The notes below the pieces were generated by a model. That model was not told where the DNA came from. It ran no database searches and was given only the letters and a program-made list of their open reading frames with translations. From contig NZ_FMZX01000002.1 in NCBI RefSeq assembly GCF_900101615.1, positions 496,001 through 560,000 on the forward strand: a stretch of 64,000 nucleotides of DNA, read 5' to 3'. Made by a program: the position numbers and the translations under genes. Below, in pieces: positions 8,334 through 15,765 of the stretch (the first letter of the stretch is position 1; each line of letters starts with the position of its first letter). The stretch is from Belnapia rosea (GTDB lineage: Bacteria; Pseudomonadota; Alphaproteobacteria; Acetobacterales; Acetobacteraceae).

Positions 8334-9512
8334 TCAGGCATAGGGCAGGCCGACATAGGTTTCGGCCAGGGCCGTGGCGGCGGCGCGGGAGGTGGTGACA
8401 TGCTCCAATTCGGCCAGCTGGCGGCGCTCGTCGAATTCGCTGGCGCCCTCGAAGCGGTGCAGCATGGAGGTCATCCACCAGGAGAAATGCTGCGCCCGCC
8501 AGACCCGGCGCAGAGCCGTCGCGGTATAGGCCTCGAGCGCCGTCATATCACCACCTGCGAAGAATGCGCCGAGCGCGCGGTCGAGGTGCCAGACATCGCT
8601 GGCGGCAAGGTTCAGCCCCTTGGCTCCGGTGGGTGGTACGACATGCGCGGCATCGCCGGCGAGGAAGAGGCGGCCATGCTGCATCGGCTCGCAGACGAAG
8701 CTGCGCATCGGTACGATGGTCTTCTGGAAGATGCGGCCCTCCTTCAGCCGGAAGCCATCCTCGCCCGCAAGGCGCGCCTGCAGCTCCGCCCAGATCCGGT
8801 CCTCGGACCAGTGCTCGACACGGTCATCAGGGTCGCATTGGAAGTACATGCGCTGCACCTCCGGCGTGCGGTTGCTGATGAGGGCGAAGCCGCGTGCGTG
8901 CCGCGCATAGATCAGCTCCGCCGAGGAGGGCGGCGCCTCGCAAAGAATGCCGAACCAGCCGAAGGGATAGATGCGGAGAAAATCCTTGCGCCGGTCTGCC
9001 GGGATGGCGGCGCGGCCTGCCCCGTAGGAGCCATCCGCGCCGACGATGATGTCGCATCGCAGCGTCTGCGCCAGGCCCGCCGCATCGGTGAAGTGCAGCT
9101 GGGGTTCATCGGAGGCGAGATCCGCTATCTCCGTGACCTTGGCGCCGAAGAGGATATGGCCACCCTGGGCGAGGCGTGCCGCGATCAGGTCCTTCAGCAC
9201 CTCGTGCTGCGGATAGAGGGTGGCGACGCGGCCCCCGGTCAGGTCGGCGAAGTCGATTCGGTGGTTGCGCCCGCCGAAGCGCAGGATGGTGCCGTGATGC
9301 ACGACTCCCTCGCGCCGCAGGCGGTCGGCGACACCAAGCTCCACCATCAGGTCGACGGTCGATTGCTCGAGGATGCCGGCACGGATCGTCGCCTCGATCG
9401 CCGCCCGCTCCCGCACCTCGACGATGACGGAGGCGATGCCGCGCCGTTCCAGCATCAGCGCCAGCAGCAGGCCCGCGGGGCCGGCGCCGATGATTCCGAC
9501 CTGCGTCCGCAT
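8334..9512 (-). CDS. pobA: 4-hydroxybenzoate 3-monooxygenase
   Basis: The 392-residue flavoprotein hydroxylates 4-hydroxybenzoate to protocatechuate with NAD(P)H, O2 and FAD. It shows GIIGAGPAGLLLA (FAD Rossmann), IRAGILEQSTVDLM, VGADGSYG and AGDAAHVVPPTGAKGLNLA. The substrate pocket ISNRTPEVQRMYFQ matches the Ser212/Arg214/Arg220/Tyr222 spacing of the Pseudomonas enzyme. The ATG at 9512 gives the usual length; the open frame continues upstream with non-conserved sequence. A divergent MarR regulator lies 59 bp away. Confidence 0.96.
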   Translation of the reverse strand: MRTQVGIIGAGPAGLLLALMLERRGIASVIVEVRERAAIEATIRAGILEQSTVDLMVELGVADRLRREGVVHHGTILRFGGRNHRIDFADLTGGRVATLYPQHEVLKDLIAARLAQGGHILFGAKVTEIADLASDEPQLHFTDAAGLAQTLRCDIIVGADGSYGAGRAAIPADRRKDFLRIYPFGWFGILCEAPPSSAELIYARHARGFALISNRTPEVQRMYFQCDPDDRVEHWSEDRIWAELQARLAGEDGFRLKEGRIFQKTIVPMRSFVCEPMQHGRLFLAGDAAHVVPPTGAKGLNLAASDVWHLDRALGAFFAGGDMTALEAYTATALRRVWRAQHFSWWMTSMLHRFEGASEFDERRQLAELEHVTTSRAAATALAETYVGLPYA

Positions 9513-9513
9513 C

Positions 9514-9538
9514 AAGCCTCTCCTCGCCCGGCAGGCTT
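9514..9538. promoter_or_regulatory. inverted repeat in the pobA/marR intergenic region
   Basis: AAGCCT and AGGCTT are separated by 13 bp between the divergent pobA and MarR genes, just upstream of the pobA start. It is the only clear dyad in the 59-bp gap and is a candidate operator for the MarR protein. The arms are short, so chance is possible. Confidence 0.3.
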
Positions 9539-9571
9539 CCGGTTGCGGGGCGTCCGCGATAGAGGACGGAG

Positions 9572-10054
9572 ATGCCGAAACCTTCGCCCGCAGCCGAGAT
9601 GATGCCGGCGCCGGCCGCTGGAAAGGGCGGCGCCCTGGCCTCGCCACTGGCTGGGAGTCCGGCCTTCCTGGTGCGGCTGGCGCAGCTTCGGGCCTTCGAC
9701 GAGTTCCACCGCCAATTCGCCAATTTCGGGGTGACGCCGGCCGGCTTCTCCGTTTTCGCGCTGGTGATCGCCAATCCTGGCCTGCGCCCGGGCGCCATCG
9801 CCGAGGAATTGCGGGTGAAGCCCTCCAATGTGGCGGTGCTGGTGAACGGGCTGGTCGCCGCCGGCCTGGTGCGGCGGGAGCCGGACCCGGCGGAGCTGCG
9901 GGCCAGCCTGCTCCACCCGACCAGGGCGGGCCAGACGCTCTGGCAGGATATGGAGCAAACCCAGCGTGAAACCGATGCCCGCTTCACCGAGGCGCTGACG
10001 CCGGAGGAGCGTGGGCAATTCGTGGCGCTGCTGCGGAAGCTGCTGCATCGTTGA
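9572..10054 (+). CDS. MarR family transcriptional regulator
   Basis: The 160-residue protein has an N-terminal low-complexity lead, then the MarR winged helix-turn-helix: FSVFALVIANPGLRPGAIAEELRVKPSNVAVLVNGLVAAGLVRREPDPAELRASLLHPTRAG in outline, with flanking dimerisation helices ending EERGQFVALLRKLLHR. MarR proteins usually repress until a phenolic ligand binds. Its position divergent from pobA makes it the likely regulator of 4-hydroxybenzoate use, in place of the AraC- or IclR-type PobR seen elsewhere. That role is inferred. Confidence 0.88.
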   Translation: MPKPSPAAEMMPAPAAGKGGALASPLAGSPAFLVRLAQLRAFDEFHRQFANFGVTPAGFSVFALVIANPGLRPGAIAEELRVKPSNVAVLVNGLVAAGLVRREPDPAELRASLLHPTRAGQTLWQDMEQTQRETDARFTEALTPEERGQFVALLRKLLHR

Positions 10055-10097
10055 CCGGCCCTCCGCGGCGCCCGGCCGCTTGCGGCAGGCCAGGGGG

Positions 10098-10122
10098 CGA
10101 TTATTATGCGCCTTAACAATCG
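10098..10122. promoter_or_regulatory. AT-rich dyad upstream of the crotonase gene
   Basis: CGATT and AATCG are spaced by 15 bp within the most AT-rich stretch of the 97-bp gap before the enoyl-CoA hydratase gene. It could be a promoter or operator. Support is only the dyad and base composition. Confidence 0.25.
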
Positions 10123-10151
10123 GGGCAAGCGGCCTCGGCGGAAGGCGCAGC

Positions 10152-10943
10152 ATGGATGCCCGGATTATCACCTATGAACTGCGTGACCGCATCGCCTGGA
10201 TCGGGTTGAACCGGCCGCAGAAGCGCAATGCCATCAACGAAGCGCTGCTTGCGGGGCTCGAAGCCGCCGTGCTCCAGGCCCGGCGGGAGGCGCGGGCGAT
10301 GGTCCTGTTCGGCCATGGCCCCTGCTTCTGCGCCGGTCTCGACCTCGCCGAGCATCGCAGCCGCGAGGCGGCCGAGGTCTTCCAGCATTCCCGCGCCTGG
10401 CATGCGGTCTTCTCGCTCATCCGCCGCGGCCCGGTGCCGGCCATTGCCGCGTTGCATGGTGCGACGGTCGGCGGCGGGCTGGAGCTGGCAGCGGCCTGTC
10501 ATCTGCGTGTCGCGGATGCCACGGCCTTCTTTGCCCTGCCGGAGGGCAGCCGCGGCATCTATGTCGGCGGCGGCGCCTCGGTGCATGTGGCGCGGCTGAT
10601 CGGTGCGGCGCGGATGATGGACATGATGCTCACCGGTCGGGTGGTGGATGCCGCCACGGCCGAGCGCTGGGGCCTCGTGCAGTATCAGGTTGCCGAGAGC
10701 GGGGCGATCGGGCAGGCGGAGGCGCTCGCCGCCAGGCTTGCCGATATGGCGCCGCTCACCGTGCTCGGCGTGCTGCAGGCCCTGCCGCGCATCCAGGATA
10801 TGAGCGAGGAGGATGGGCTCTTCGTCGAGAGCCTGATGGCGGCGCTGGCCCAGACCGGGCCCGAGGCGGCGGAGCGGCTCGGCGATTTCGTCGCCAAGCG
10901 CGGCGCGAAGGTGGCGGAGCCGGGCGAAGGCGGCGGGCCGTAG
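10152..10943 (+). CDS. enoyl-CoA hydratase/isomerase (crotonase) family
   Basis: The 263-residue crotonase-fold protein has WIGLNRPQKRNAINEAL, the first oxyanion-hole loop CFCAGLDLAEH and the second GATVGGGLELAAACHLRVAD. Both catalytic acids expected of hydratases seem present: Glu in GGLELA and Glu in ALPEGSRGI. It therefore probably hydrates an enoyl-CoA, though substrate range is unknown. ATG at 10152 is chosen by homology. Long upstream extension in the frame is MarR antisense or overlap and is not conserved. It stands alone, after MarR and before ChaC. Confidence 0.88.
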   Translation: MDARIITYELRDRIAWIGLNRPQKRNAINEALLAGLEAAVLQARREARAMVLFGHGPCFCAGLDLAEHRSREAAEVFQHSRAWHAVFSLIRRGPVPAIAALHGATVGGGLELAAACHLRVADATAFFALPEGSRGIYVGGGASVHVARLIGAARMMDMMLTGRVVDAATAERWGLVQYQVAESGAIGQAEALAARLADMAPLTVLGVLQALPRIQDMSEEDGLFVESLMAALAQTGPEAAERLGDFVAKRGAKVAEPGEGGGP

Positions 10944-11022
10944 CGCGGAGGGAACCGCCGCAACCGGGGTTATCCCGCTCGCCATATCAGGCATGATGCA
11001 GCGCCACGGTAAGGAACCCGAC

Positions 11023-11739
11023 ATGGATCCAGCACATCCCGGAGACGGCGCATCCTCCGCCGAGAGCGGCCCCGCGCCGGGACTTCACCGGGCCCTGCTG
11101 GAATCGGGCAGCCTGCAGGACATCATCGCACGCGAAGCCCCGTCCCTCCGAATGACGACACGGGAGGAGCGCGAGGCCTCGCTGCAGGCGATGCTGGCCG
11201 GGCGGCAAGGGCAGGAGATCTGGGTCTTCGCCTATGGCTCGCTGATCTGGAACCCGCTGATCGAGATCGTCGAGCGGCGGCGGGTGTGCATCGAGGGCTG
11301 GCACCGCTCCTTCTGCCTCAGCACCGTGGCCGGGCGCGGCTCGCTCGCGCATCCGGGGCTGGTCCTCGCGCTCGAGCCGGGCGGCCATTGCGAGGGGCAG
11401 GCCCTGCGGCTGCCGCGCGCCAGGGCCGAGGGCGAGCTACGGCTGCTCTGGCAACGGGAGATGATCACCGGAGCCTATCAGCCGCGCTGGGTGACCATGC
11501 TCGACGCCGCGGGCCAGCCGATAGGCGAGGCGATCACCTTCGTGATGAACCAGGCCAGCGAGCAATATGCCGGGGCGCTGTCGCCGGAGGAAGTGGTGCG
11601 GCGCATCGCCACCGGGCGCGGCTCGCTCGGCAGCTCGGCCGACTACCTCTACCGGACCCGCGACGGATTGCGGGGCTGCGGCATCCGGGATGAGGCGCTG
11701 GAGGCGCTGGCGCAGTCCGTCGAGGTCGCTCAGGCATAG
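11023..11739 (+). CDS. ChaC-like gamma-glutamylcyclotransferase
   Basis: The 238-residue protein carries the signature VFAYGSLIWNP and CIEGWHRSFCLSTVAGRG, followed by VTFVMNQASEQYAG and SSADYLYRT, as in ChaC proteins that cleave glutathione to 5-oxoproline and Cys-Gly. The catalytic Glu is probably in the GEAITFVMN/LPRARAEGEL region, which I cannot place exactly. The ATG at 11023 has AAGGA at the right distance; ATGs at 10993/10996 do not. It is monocistronic or leads into the short frame after it. Confidence 0.88.
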   Translation: MDPAHPGDGASSAESGPAPGLHRALLESGSLQDIIAREAPSLRMTTREEREASLQAMLAGRQGQEIWVFAYGSLIWNPLIEIVERRRVCIEGWHRSFCLSTVAGRGSLAHPGLVLALEPGGHCEGQALRLPRARAEGELRLLWQREMITGAYQPRWVTMLDAAGQPIGEAITFVMNQASEQYAGALSPEEVVRRIATGRGSLGSSADYLYRTRDGLRGCGIRDEALEALAQSVEVAQA

Positions 11740-11997
11740 CGGCTGATCGAGCAGGGCGGCTACAAGGACGAACGGGTCGTGCAGATGATGACCACCGACA
11801 ATCCCAGCCAGGTCGCCGCCGATTGTGGCACCGTGGTGCAGCGGCGGGGGAGCGGGGAAAAAAGCGAGCTGCGGGAGGCGCTTCGCGCCACCAGGTTCGA
11901 TGCGTCGGATCTCGCACCGCAGCAGCGCATCTGCCGCGAGCTGCAGGGCTTCATCCGCGCTCCGGCGCTACTGGCCTGGGGCGTCCGGCGTGGCTGA
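11740..11997 (+). other. in-frame open stretch after chaC, possible gene remnant
   Basis: The frame reopens directly after the chaC stop and runs 85 codons to 11997, overlapping the next gene's start. Its beginning, LIEQGGYKDERVVQMMTTDNP, reads like the end of an amidohydrolase-type enzyme. The rest (SELREALRATRFDASDLAPQQ) looks like a soluble helical segment. The only starts are GTG 11779 or internal ATGs, without a good Shine-Dalgarno sequence. It could be a small gene or a decayed fragment; I cannot assign it. Confidence 0.3.
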
Positions 11998-13543
11998 GGC
12001 GGGCGGCACGCTGCGCTTCGACCGCCGGGCCGCCGCGGCCCAGGCTGACCTGATCTGCGCCGGATGGGAGGCCGCAGGCGGTCCTGGCGGCGCCGTCCTC
12101 CTGCTCGACCGGGATGGCCCCATCCATGCCGCCTGCGGCGGCCTCGCCGATCTGGCGCAGGGCCTGCCGGTCACGCCGGACACCACCTTCCGCTGGGCCT
12201 CCATCACCAAGCAGGTGCTGGCCGCCCTGGTGCTGCGGGCCGGCCTGGACCTTCAGGAGACGCTTGGGCGGCATATCCCGGAGCTTCAGCCTGAACTCGG
12301 CGCGGTGACCCTCGATCATGCACTGGGCATGACCTCCGGTCTGCCCGATGCGATGGAGGCGGCCTGGCAGACCCAGGTGCCGCCCTCGACGGCCATGTCC
12401 CGCATCATGCTGTTCGATTTCGTGGCGCGGCTGCCGGGGCTGAATTATCCGCAGGGAACCGAGATCAGCTACACCAACACCGGCTACCGCCTGGTGCAGC
12501 ACCTGCTGGAGGCTCGCCTGGGCGCCCTTGGTGAAGTTTGGCGGGATGCCTTCTTCCAGCCGCTCGGTCTCGCCTCCCTCCGCTTTCCGGAGAATTGGAC
12601 GGATCCGGTGCCCGGCCTCGCCCGCGGCTACTGGGCCGATGGGCGAGGGGGGTGGCATGAGGGATGGTATGGTCCGCATCTCTCCGCCTCGGGCGGCCTC
12701 GCCGGCTCAGCGCGCGACCTTGCCGGGTGGCTCGCGGGGCTGCTCGCCGGCAGCGGCCCGCTGGCGGGCCTGCTCGATCTGCTGGGTGCGCCACGTCGGC
12801 TCACCGATGGGCGCGAAACCGCCTATGGCCTTGGCCTCGGCCTGACGCCGCTCGGCGGGCACCAACTGCTGGGTCATGGCGGATCGTTGCCGGGCTACAA
12901 GAACCACGTCCTGCTCAGCCGGGAAGCCGGGACGGGCGTCGTGCTGCTGTCGAACCGGGAGGAGATCGACAGCCTCGGCCTTGCGCTCTCGGTCATGGCG
13001 GCGGGCCTCGGGGCGTCGCAGCCGCCGCCGGTCGCCCCCGATGCGCTGCCGCCCGGCCTTTACGCCTCGGCGGATGGGAGGCCGTTCTGGATCGAGGTGG
13101 CGGAGGGTTCCGTGACCTTTCTCGGCACGCGGGAGCGGTTGTACCAGGGCGAAGATGGCTGGGCCGTCTCCCGCAGCCCCTATATGTGGATCAAGCTTCG
13201 TCAGGACGGTGCGGAGATCATCGGCGAGGTGAACCATGCCGCCTATCGCTTCCTGCCCGTGGAAGATGCGGCCTGCGACCCCGCCTGGGCTGGCGAGTGG
13301 CGTGACGCTCTTGTCGGCAGCGGCTTCACCATCGGCGATGATGGCCGTTCGATCGCAGTGGGGGCGGGGCCGCTGCGGTCCACGCTGCCGCTCACCCCGC
13401 TCGGCTCCGGCCGGGCGCTGTTCCGCCGGGCCGACGGCCCCTGGACGCAGCAACCCTGCCTCATGTTCCGCGACGGCATGGCGCGGATGGTGACGAACCG
13501 CTGCCGCGTGCTGGAATTCCGCCGCCCCGTCAGCGTCGGCTGA
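11990..13543 (+). CDS. D-aminopeptidase-like serine hydrolase (S12/beta-lactamase fold)
   Basis: The 517-residue protein, from GTG 11990, has the penicillin-recognising fold: S71-I-T-K74 (WASITKQV), Y161-T-N163 (SYTNTGYR) and a third motif GHGGSLPGY at about residue 296. A ~170-residue two-part beta C-terminal region follows (from about residue 345). This architecture and length match the Ochrobactrum D-aminopeptidase (520 residues), which trims N-terminal D-amino acids from peptides. No signal peptide is seen, so it is probably cytoplasmic. The end overlaps a small gene on the other strand by 14 bp. Confidence 0.82.
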   Translation: MAEAGGTLRFDRRAAAAQADLICAGWEAAGGPGGAVLLLDRDGPIHAACGGLADLAQGLPVTPDTTFRWASITKQVLAALVLRAGLDLQETLGRHIPELQPELGAVTLDHALGMTSGLPDAMEAAWQTQVPPSTAMSRIMLFDFVARLPGLNYPQGTEISYTNTGYRLVQHLLEARLGALGEVWRDAFFQPLGLASLRFPENWTDPVPGLARGYWADGRGGWHEGWYGPHLSASGGLAGSARDLAGWLAGLLAGSGPLAGLLDLLGAPRRLTDGRETAYGLGLGLTPLGGHQLLGHGGSLPGYKNHVLLSREAGTGVVLLSNREEIDSLGLALSVMAAGLGASQPPPVAPDALPPGLYASADGRPFWIEVAEGSVTFLGTRERLYQGEDGWAVSRSPYMWIKLRQDGAEIIGEVNHAAYRFLPVEDAACDPAWAGEWRDALVGSGFTIGDDGRSIAVGAGPLRSTLPLTPLGSGRALFRRADGPWTQQPCLMFRDGMARMVTNRCRVLEFRRPVSVG

Positions 13544-13688
13544 GCCAGGCACCTGTCAGCAGCACGACCACTACGACCCAGATGGCGAGCATCGCCTGGA
13601 CGACGCCGAAGATCGGCGCGTCCCGGGCGACCAGCGCCCCGGCGAGGACGCCGGACACTGCCAGCAGAAGTCGGATCACCACACCCAT
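13530..13688 (-). CDS. 52-residue membrane protein, unrecognised
   Basis: ATG 13688 to TGA 13530 encodes a 52-residue protein that is almost entirely two hydrophobic helices (VIRLLLAVSGVLAGALVA and AMLAIWVVVVVLLTGAWL), ending SRR. The positive C-terminal end and the short DAPIFG loop suggest a hairpin membrane protein. It sits between the D-aminopeptidase-like gene (convergent, 14-bp overlap) and the alcohol dehydrogenase gene on the same strand, starting 22 bp beyond the latter's stop. It is probably cotranscribed with it. Function is unknown. Confidence 0.55.
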   Translation of the reverse strand: MGVVIRLLLAVSGVLAGALVARDAPIFGVVQAMLAIWVVVVVLLTGAWLSRR

Positions 13689-13710
13689 CGTTCAGGTCCC
13701 CGTCGGTGGA

Positions 13711-14736
13711 TCAACCGAGGCTGAGCACCACGCGGCCATCGATGCCGCCGGCCTCCATGGTGTGGAAGACCGCGTTGATATCCTCGAGCTTCCCCCAGGA
13801 GAAGCGTGCGGCCACCTTGCCTTCGGCGGCGAAAGCGAGGGATTCCTCGAGATCCTGCCGCGTCCCGACGATCGAGCCGCGGACCGTGATCCGCTTGAGA
13901 ACGGTATCGAAGATCGGCAGGCTGAAACGGCCCGGCGGCAGCCCGACCAGCGCCATGGTCCCGTGCGAGCGCAGCAGCCCATAGGCGAATTCGATGGCGC
14001 CGGGAGAGACGGCCGTCACCAGCGCGCCATGCGCGCCGCCCGTCTCGCGCAGGAAACCCGCCGCGGCGTCCGGATCCCGCGCATCGAGCGCGACATCGGC
14101 ACCGAGGGCGCGGGCGGTGGCGAGCTTGTCCGGCAGCACATCCACCGCGACGACATGCATCCCCATGGCCTTGGCGTATTGCACTGCCATATGGCCGAGC
14201 CCGCCGATGCCGGAGATCGCCACCCATTCGCCGGGCCGCGCCTCCGTCTCCTTCAATCCCTTGTAGACGGTCACCCCGGCGCAGAGCACCGGCGCGGCCG
14301 GGCCCATCTCGAGGCCCTCCGGCAGCAGGCCGACATAGTTCGGGTCAGCCAGCGCGTATTCGGCGAAGCTGCCATCGACCGAATACCCGGTATTCGTCTG
14401 CGTCCCGCACAGCGTCTCCCACCCCGTACGGCAATGCGGGCAGTAGCCGCAGGCGCTGTGCAGCCAGGGGATGCCGACCCGGTCGCCTTCGCGCAGCCGA
14501 GCCACGCCAGGGCCGCAGGCGGCGACATAGCCGACGCCCTCATGGCCAGGGATGAAGGGCAGCTTCGGCTTCACCGGCCAGTCGCCGCGGGCGGCATGGA
14601 GATCGGTATGGCAGACGCCCGTCGCCTGCAGCCGCACCAGGATCTGGCCCGGTCCGGGCTGCGGGATGGGCCGCTCCTCGATCAGGAGCGGTTGGCCGAA
14701 TTCACGGACGACCGCCGCACGCATCATGCCTGCCAT
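13711..14736 (-). CDS. zinc-dependent alcohol dehydrogenase (AdhP-like)
   Basis: The 341-residue medium-chain dehydrogenase has catalytic zinc ligands in ATGVCHTDLH and PGHEGVGYV and structural zinc cysteines in SACGYCPHCRTGWETLC. The NAD-binding GIGGLGHMAVQYAKAMG is followed by an Asp (VAVDVLPDK), implying NAD+. It interconverts alcohols and aldehydes. ATG 14736 has GGAG eight bases upstream. It is divergent from a universal stress protein gene, a pairing common in low-oxygen regulons. Confidence 0.92.
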   Translation of the reverse strand: MAGMMRAAVVREFGQPLLIEERPIPQPGPGQILVRLQATGVCHTDLHAARGDWPVKPKLPFIPGHEGVGYVAACGPGVARLREGDRVGIPWLHSACGYCPHCRTGWETLCGTQTNTGYSVDGSFAEYALADPNYVGLLPEGLEMGPAAPVLCAGVTVYKGLKETEARPGEWVAISGIGGLGHMAVQYAKAMGMHVVAVDVLPDKLATARALGADVALDARDPDAAAGFLRETGGAHGALVTAVSPGAIEFAYGLLRSHGTMALVGLPPGRFSLPIFDTVLKRITVRGSIVGTRQDLEESLAFAAEGKVAARFSWGKLEDINAVFHTMEAGGIDGRVVLSLG

Positions 14737-14789
14737 GGATAACTCCAGCGAATGCCGTGGCATATTCCAGCATAATACCGGCCGGTACC

Positions 14790-14803
14790 TTGATCCAGCG
14801 CAA
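14790..14803. promoter_or_regulatory. FNR/FixK-like box between adh and usp
   Basis: TTGATCCAGCGCAA matches the FNR-type consensus TTGAT-N4-ATCAA with a perfect left half and three of five bases in the right half. It lies between divergent alcohol dehydrogenase and universal stress protein genes, a frequent target pair of FNR/FixK-type regulators in alphaproteobacteria. The imperfect half-site keeps this tentative. Confidence 0.4.
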
Positions 14804-14882
14804 GGCGCGTCTGGCTATCCGGGACGACCATGGGCAGGCATCCGGGACAGACCGGTCCGCCCGAACCCGTGGAGGCTCCACG

Positions 14883-15746
14883 ATGTCGACTATCGCAACC
14901 ATCCTCGTCCATGCCGAGTCCGATCCCGCTGCTTCCGGTCGCCTTCGCCTGGCCACGGGCCTCGCACGGCGCTTCGATGCGTCCCTGACCGGGTTTGCCG
15001 CGGGCGATCCGGTGATCCCGATGCTGGCCGATGCGGCCGGAGCCGATGGCAGGCTCATCGCCCAGTTGCTGGACGAGGCCGAGGCACGGGTGCGTGCCGA
15101 ATTGGCCAAAGCCGAGCGGTCCTTCCGCGCCGCCGCGGCTCCGCTGGCCGAGGCCCAATGCGAATGGGGCGGTTTCCTCGCATCCCCGGTTGCGGCCCTG
15201 CTGCACGAGGCGGCAGCAGCCGATCTCGTTATCATCGGCCGCGCCCAGGCAAATGGTGAACAAACAGATCTCGTCGCACCCAATCCGGGTGATGTGCTCA
15301 TGCAGGCGGGGCGGCCGGTGCTGGTGGTTCCACCGGAGGTCGAGACCCTTACGGCGCGGCGCATCGTGCTGGCCTGGAAGGAATCCCGGGAGGCCCGGCG
15401 CGCGGCGGCGGATGCGCTGCCCTTCCTCGTCCAGGCCGAGCAGGTCCTGCTCCTGGAGATCACAGATCGTGGCGCCACCACGGAGGAGTTGGCCACGGCG
15501 CAGATCCGGCTCGAAGGTGTCGCCCGCTGGCTCGGGCGCCATGGCGTCGCTGCCATCCGCAGCAAGGCGATCGCCCTCCGTGCCGCGACAGTGCCAGAGG
15601 AATTGCAGCAGGCGGCGGAGGCGTTGCGGGCGGACCTGATCGTGGCTGGTGGCTATGGCCATTCCCGGCTGCGCGAATGGGTCTTCGGCGGCGTCACGCG
15701 GGCCTTGCTGCAGCAGAGCCCGCTCTGCTGCCTGCTGAGCCACTGA
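14883..15746 (+). CDS. universal stress protein, tandem UspA domains
   Basis: This 287-residue protein has two UspA-like halves. The N half starts TIATILVHAESDPAASGRLRLATGLARRF and ends at PVLVVPPEV. The C half (ARRIVLAWKESREARRAAADALPFL) finishes with the family signature GGYGHSRLREWVFGGVTRALLQQSPLCCLLSH in shortened form. It is cytoplasmic; roles in starvation, anoxia or oxidative stress are typical of the family. ATG 14883 has GGAGG eight bases upstream. A stretch of 42 open codons upstream is non-coding promoter region. Confidence 0.92.
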   Translation: MSTIATILVHAESDPAASGRLRLATGLARRFDASLTGFAAGDPVIPMLADAAGADGRLIAQLLDEAEARVRAELAKAERSFRAAAAPLAEAQCEWGGFLASPVAALLHEAAAADLVIIGRAQANGEQTDLVAPNPGDVLMQAGRPVLVVPPEVETLTARRIVLAWKESREARRAAADALPFLVQAEQVLLLEITDRGATTEELATAQIRLEGVARWLGRHGVAAIRSKAIALRAATVPEELQQAAEALRADLIVAGGYGHSRLREWVFGGVTRALLQQSPLCCLLSH

Positions 15747-15765
15747 AGCGAACGGAGTGCCGGGT

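Noticed and set aside
7971-9602. 543-codon plus-strand frame over pobA
   Set aside because: pobA on the other strand has every active-site residue.
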